This document shows, piece by piece, positions 5,095 through 7,635 of a stretch of 7,635 bases of DNA. Under the pieces are notes generated by a model. That model had not been told where the DNA came from. It saw nothing but the letters and a program-made list of their open reading frames with translations, and did no database searches. The translations under genes were made by a program, and so were the position numbers. Origin of the DNA: Acidimicrobiales bacterium (GTDB lineage Bacteria > Actinomycetota > Acidimicrobiia > Acidimicrobiales > Aldehydirespiratoraceae); the NCBI GenBank assembly GCA_021604885.1, contig BQJV01000139.1:1-7635 (forward strand), read 5' to 3'. Position 1 is the stretch's first letter, and every line of letters begins with the position of its first letter.

Positions 5095-6401
5095 GGCACG
5101 GCTCCTGCGCCACACACGATGACCTCGGCCTCGCCGATGCCGACATCGATGTCGAGGACGAGGGTCCCGCCGGCGGGGTCACCGGCGACACGGTCCAGTT
5201 CCACGTCGATGCCGTCGTCGTTCAGACGGAGGCCACCGTCGCTGACGATGACGGACCCCATACGGCCGTCGAGGTCGATCTCGACACCCATGGTCGACGG
5301 CACGAAGACCTTGAGCTCGCCGATTGTGAGGCCGACGGCCAGCTCGCGGGTGTCCCCGTCGAGGTCGAGGTCCGAGAGATCGACGTGGAGCTGCCCGATC
5401 CCGAAGCGGTACTCGTCCTCGAGTTCTTCGATCGAGTCGACGGTCACGAGCTCCTCGCCCACGCCGTCCCACCAGGTCAGGTCGATGGCGGCGACCGCCC
5501 AGGCGACCGGCAGGATGAGGACGCCCAGCCAGACGAGGCCGCGAGCCCGGCCCAGCACGGCGGACACGACGAGCACACCGCCGATGATCATCAGGCAGAT
5601 GGCGAGGAACGAGGCGGGCTCCGTGTCCCACCAGCCGACCTGGTCGGCGAGGACGGACAGGCCGGTGAACGCGAGGAGGCCGGCGATCGCCAGCGGCCCC
5701 AGGAAGGGCCGGGGCCGCGGGCGATGCCGTCGGCGCGGACGGGGCGGCAGGGGAGGGGTGTCCGGCATCGGCGAGCCCGTGTCGGGTTCCACCCCGCGCT
5801 GGTAGCCGTGTCGCCACTGGCGACGACTGTCCCGCCAGGCCTGGCGCTCGCGGCGCCACTCACCACGCATCGCGTCGCGTCCGGCTCGCCACTCGCCGTC
5901 CTGGCGTGACCACGTGTCCTGGAATCGGGGACCGTCGGCCGGCCAGACGAGCAGTGCGATGCCCGCGGCGAGGACGAGGAGCGGAAGGAACAGCCCGCCC
6001 TCGAACGGTGACCAGAACAGCGAGCCGGAGAAGATGAGGATGCCGAGGACGACCAGGCCGAGGGCCACGATCGGGCGACCGCCAGGACGGTGGCCACCCC
6101 TCAGTGCGCTGAGGGCGGCGCTCTCGTCCTCGGTCGCGTCGGGCATCACCAGCCACGCGATGAGGTAGACGCCGATCCCGCTGCCACCGAGCAGCGCGAG
6201 GGCGACGAAGCCCAGGCGAACGATGATCGGGTCGATCGCGAAGTACTCCGCGATCCCACCGGACACGCCCGAGATCATTCGATCGTCTCGGCTGCGGCGC
6301 AGCCGTCGGGGCGGTCCGGTGGGACCTGCGGACGGAGGAGGAAGGGGGGTCTCCTCGGTCGGATCCGGAGGGGTTGGATCCTGGTCGGTCGTATCGCTCA
6401 T
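5085..6401 (-). CDS. PspC-domain membrane protein with C-terminal toastrack/LiaF-like domain
   Basis: A 438-residue protein of the Psp/Lia envelope-stress type. In order: a proline/acid-rich tail (1-32); a PspC domain (about 33-88) with the D-R-M-I-S-G-V-S-G-G-I-A-E-Y core and a membrane segment; two spans (109-130, 136-154); an arginine/tryptophan-rich linker (160-201) and a proline/arginine run (212-232); three more spans (233-253, 264-284, 287-307). It ends in a beta-rich domain (about 330-438) with G-Q-L-H-V-D-L-S-D-L and T-I-G-E-L-K-V-F-V-P, typical of the toastrack fold in LiaF-like proteins. Two cysteines, C430 and C437, lie at the extreme C-terminus. ATG 6401 is chosen because AAGG with a 7-nt spacer precedes it and the PspC domain follows; a frame extending further upstream would run antisense to the kinase. 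It is divergent from that kinase, which suggests shared control. Probable role: sensing or buffering membrane stress with the kinase; not demonstrated. Confidence 0.9.
   Translation of the reverse strand: MSDTTDQDPTPPDPTEETPLPPPSAGPTGPPRRLRRSRDDRMISGVSGGIAEYFAIDPIIVRLGFVALALLGGSGIGVYLIAWLVMPDATEDESAALSALRGGHRPGGRPIVALGLVVLGILIFSGSLFWSPFEGGLFLPLLVLAAGIALLVWPADGPRFQDTWSRQDGEWRAGRDAMRGEWRRERQAWRDSRRQWRHGYQRGVEPDTGSPMPDTPPLPPRPRRRHRPRPRPFLGPLAIAGLLAFTGLSVLADQVGWWDTEPASFLAICLMIIGGVLVVSAVLGRARGLVWLGVLILPVAWAVAAIDLTWWDGVGEELVTVDSIEELEDEYRFGIGQLHVDLSDLDLDGDTRELAVGLTIGELKVFVPSTMGVEIDLDGRMGSVIVSDGGLRLNDDGIDVELDRVAGDPAGGTLVLDIDVGIGEAEVIVCGAGAVPCP
5102..5106 (-). promoter_or_regulatory. Ribosome-binding site AGGAG of the microprotein gene
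   Basis: AGGAG (5106-5102 on the minus strand) is followed by 7 nt and then the GTG at 5094. It lies inside the last codons of the PspC gene, so its match to the anti-Shine-Dalgarno sequence is not required for spacing of any other start. It decides the start of the 29-residue gene. Confidence 0.65.
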
Positions 6402-6521
6402 GCCTCCACCTTGACGCTTCGACGGGCGTTCGCCCATCGGGGTCAACCCTGATTCGACCCTGAGGACTCGGGGATGACTCCGGGGCCGGCCCTGAGCCGC
6501 TTCCGGCGGGTTCGTGCGACG
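6402..6521. promoter_or_regulatory. Divergent promoter region between the PspC effector and the PspC kinase
   Basis: This 120-bp noncoding stretch must hold the promoters of both divergent genes. On the minus strand TTGACC (6446-6441) is a -35-like sequence, but no convincing -10 lies 16-19 nt further on, so this promoter is not assigned. A small inverted repeat GGGCG-TT-CGCCC sits at 6424-6435, and AAGG before the ATG at 6401 is a plausible ribosome-binding site. On the plus strand GACGAT (6518-6523) is a weak -10 candidate 7 nt before a GTG at 6531. The phased repeats are listed separately. Confidence 0.6.
6443..6495. repeat. Helically phased direct repeats, candidate operator
   Basis: TCAACCCTGA (6443-6452) and TCGACCCTGA (6454-6463) are direct repeats with one mismatch and an 11-bp period. 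GACTCGGGG (6465) and GACTCCGGGG (6476) continue the same 11-bp register as a second pair. A third CCCTGA occurs at 6490-6495, 32 bp after the second, close to three helical turns. CCCTGAG-GA-CTCGGGG (6458-6473) also forms an imperfect inverted repeat. This is the layout expected of a binding site for a dimeric regulator, such as the NarL/LuxR-type response regulator usually paired with this kinase family. The regulator is not in the window. Confidence 0.55.
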
Positions 6522-7635
6522 ATGGAGGGCGTGAACGACACGGCCACACCCGATCCGGCGGCGCCCGCCGACGCGGCCCCCAGCCGTCCGATCCCGGCCC
6601 GTTCGACGAACGACCGGGTCATCGGAGGCGTCTGCGCGGGATTGGCCCGCGCCGTTCACGTCGACCCGCAGGTGATGCGCATCGCCGCAGTGGTGCTCGG
6701 CGTCACCGGCATCGGCGCACCGCTCTATCTGCTCGCGATGCTCGCCATGCCGGAGGCCCCCACGTCGGTTGCGGCGGAGGACTCCCCGGAGGTGCGTCGC
6801 GGTGTCGGGCTCGCGTTGATCGTGGTCGGGGTGGTCCTCGTCCAGGATGCGCTCGGTCTCGGCCTGCCGCCGATCGTCGCCTGGCCGGTGCTGAACGTCG
6901 GCCTCGCGGTCGGCGGCGTCGTCTGGTACGTCCGCCCGAACTTCGACTCGACCCGCTCGGAGGCGTTGCGGGTCGCCGCGGGGATCATCGTGGTGGGGCT
7001 CGGGATCACCGCGCTGATCGCTGGCGACCTCTCGTTCGACGTGGTGCGATCGAGCCTGCTCGCAACCGTGCTCGTGCTGTCCGGTGCGGCGCTGATTGTC
7101 GGACCGTGGATCACGGGCCTGATGCGGGAACGCACCGACGAGCGTCGCCGCCGTCTGCACGCCGATGCCCGCGCCGACATGGCCGCCCATCTGCACGACT
7201 CGGTCCTCCAGACCTTCGCCCTGATCCAACGAACCGACGACGCGAAGGTGGTCGCGCACCTGGCCCGCCAGCAGGAGCGTGAGCTGCGCCGCTGGCTATA
7301 CGCCGACACCGACGACCCGTCCGCCACCACCTTCCGCAACTCGGTCGAACGGATGACCGGTGTGGTCGAGGACCGCTTCGACATCGCCGTCGAGACGGTG
7401 GTGGTCGGCGACATTCCGATGGATACGGCCCTCGAGGCGCTCGTCGGGGCGATGGGGGAGGCCGCCACCAACGCCGCGAAGTGGAGCGGCCAGGACCGGG
7501 TGTCGGTCTACGCGGAGGTGGAGGACGACGGCGTGCGGATCTTCGTGCGCGACACCGGAGCCGGCTTCGACCCGGGCGCCGTCGCCGAGGACCGACTCGG
7601 CGTGAAGGAGTCGATCGTCGGACGCATGGAGCGGG
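6522..7635 (+). CDS. PspC-domain sensor histidine kinase (C-terminus outside window)
   Basis: The frame is open to the right edge, with 371 codons visible from ATG 6522. N-terminal PspC domain (about 25-78; S-T-N-D-R-V-I-G-G-V-C-A-G-L-A, then a membrane segment), followed by about four more spans (94-110, 119-137, 150-168, 178-196). A HisKA_3-type dimerisation helix follows (about 212-240), with H225 in the A-H-L-H-D-S-V-L-Q motif as the predicted phosphate acceptor. The conserved R-Q-Q-E-R-E-L-R-R-W-L-Y stretch (249-260), an N box with N317 and a G box D344-T-G-A-G-F-D come next; the last visible residues are the V-K-E-S-I-V-G-R-M-E-R region of the ATPase domain. It would autophosphorylate and pass phosphate to a NarL/LuxR-type regulator, usually the next gene. 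The membrane PspC domain is the likely sensor. GTG at 6531 is an alternative start with a -10-like GACGAT 7 nt before it; GGAGGG is only 1 nt from that GTG and cannot serve it. Confidence 0.92.
   Translation, partial: MEGVNDTATPDPAAPADAAPSRPIPARSTNDRVIGGVCAGLARAVHVDPQVMRIAAVVLGVTGIGAPLYLLAMLAMPEAPTSVAAEDSPEVRRGVGLALIVVGVVLVQDALGLGLPPIVAWPVLNVGLAVGGVVWYVRPNFDSTRSEALRVAAGIIVVGLGITALIAGDLSFDVVRSSLLATVLVLSGAALIVGPWITGLMRERTDERRRRLHADARADMAAHLHDSVLQTFALIQRTDDAKVVAHLARQQERELRRWLYADTDDPSATTFRNSVERMTGVVEDRFDIAVETVVVGDIPMDTALEALVGAMGEAATNAAKWSGQDRVSVYAEVEDDGVRIFVRDTGAGFDPGAVAEDRLGVKESIVGRMER

Noticed and set aside
6418..6446. Sigma-70 promoter for the PspC-toastrack gene using TTGACC at 6446-6441
   Set aside because: No acceptable -10 hexamer occurs at 16-19 nt; only GTCGAA/TCGAAG-like sequence is found, so the promoter was left unassigned.
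6402..7259. N-terminal extension of the PspC-toastrack gene to an upstream ATG at 7259
   Set aside because: The extra 286 residues are low-complexity His/Arg/Asp sequence lying antisense to the kinase, with no PspC-related content. The ATG at 6401 has a suitable ribosome-binding site and directly precedes the PspC domain.

Overview
The window is high-GC DNA, very rich in third-position G/C, from what is most likely an actinomycetote. The best marker is a convincing mshC gene, whose product makes mycothiol, a thiol confined to Actinomycetota. Leaderless-type promoter spacing and a PspC-domain histidine kinase of a typical actinobacterial kind fit this. The class (perhaps Acidimicrobiia) is only a guess. 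No rRNA, tRNA, CRISPR or mobile element was found.

Layout. One gene reads rightward at the right edge (6522 to beyond 7635): a sensor histidine kinase with an N-terminal PspC domain. All other genes read leftward. From a 120-bp divergent intergenic region with phased repeats, the minus strand encodes a PspC protein with a C-terminal toastrack/LiaF-like domain (6401-5085). A 29-residue single-span protein (5094-5005) and a 77-residue double-span protein (5005-4772) follow. The three overlap end to end and look translationally coupled. This block closes at a strong hairpin (4730-4786), next to a tandem 16-bp repeat.

The next minus-strand block is mshC (4683-3499) then cysS (3481-2105). These are two paralogous cysteine-activating enzymes 17 bp apart, one for mycothiol synthesis and one for tRNA charging. 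Then come a single-pass membrane protein with a repetitive, probably beta-propeller, outer domain (2084-915) and a serine hydrolase of the beta-lactamase/esterase fold whose C-terminus lies outside the window (896 to beyond 1).

How they work together. The right half resembles a Psp/Lia-type envelope-stress system: a kinase carrying its own PspC domain, a divergent PspC-toastrack effector, and two small membrane partners. The response regulator expected downstream of the kinase would be beyond the right edge. The left half is cysteine and thiol metabolism plus two apparently unlinked genes. Three genes (mshC, the membrane protein, the hydrolase) have a TANCGT hexamer 6 or 7 nt before the start codon and no Shine-Dalgarno sequence, as expected for leaderless transcripts. 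The tightest novelty candidates are the 29-aa overlapping gene, the phased repeats in the divergent promoter region, and the repeat-plus-hairpin element between the Psp block and mshC.
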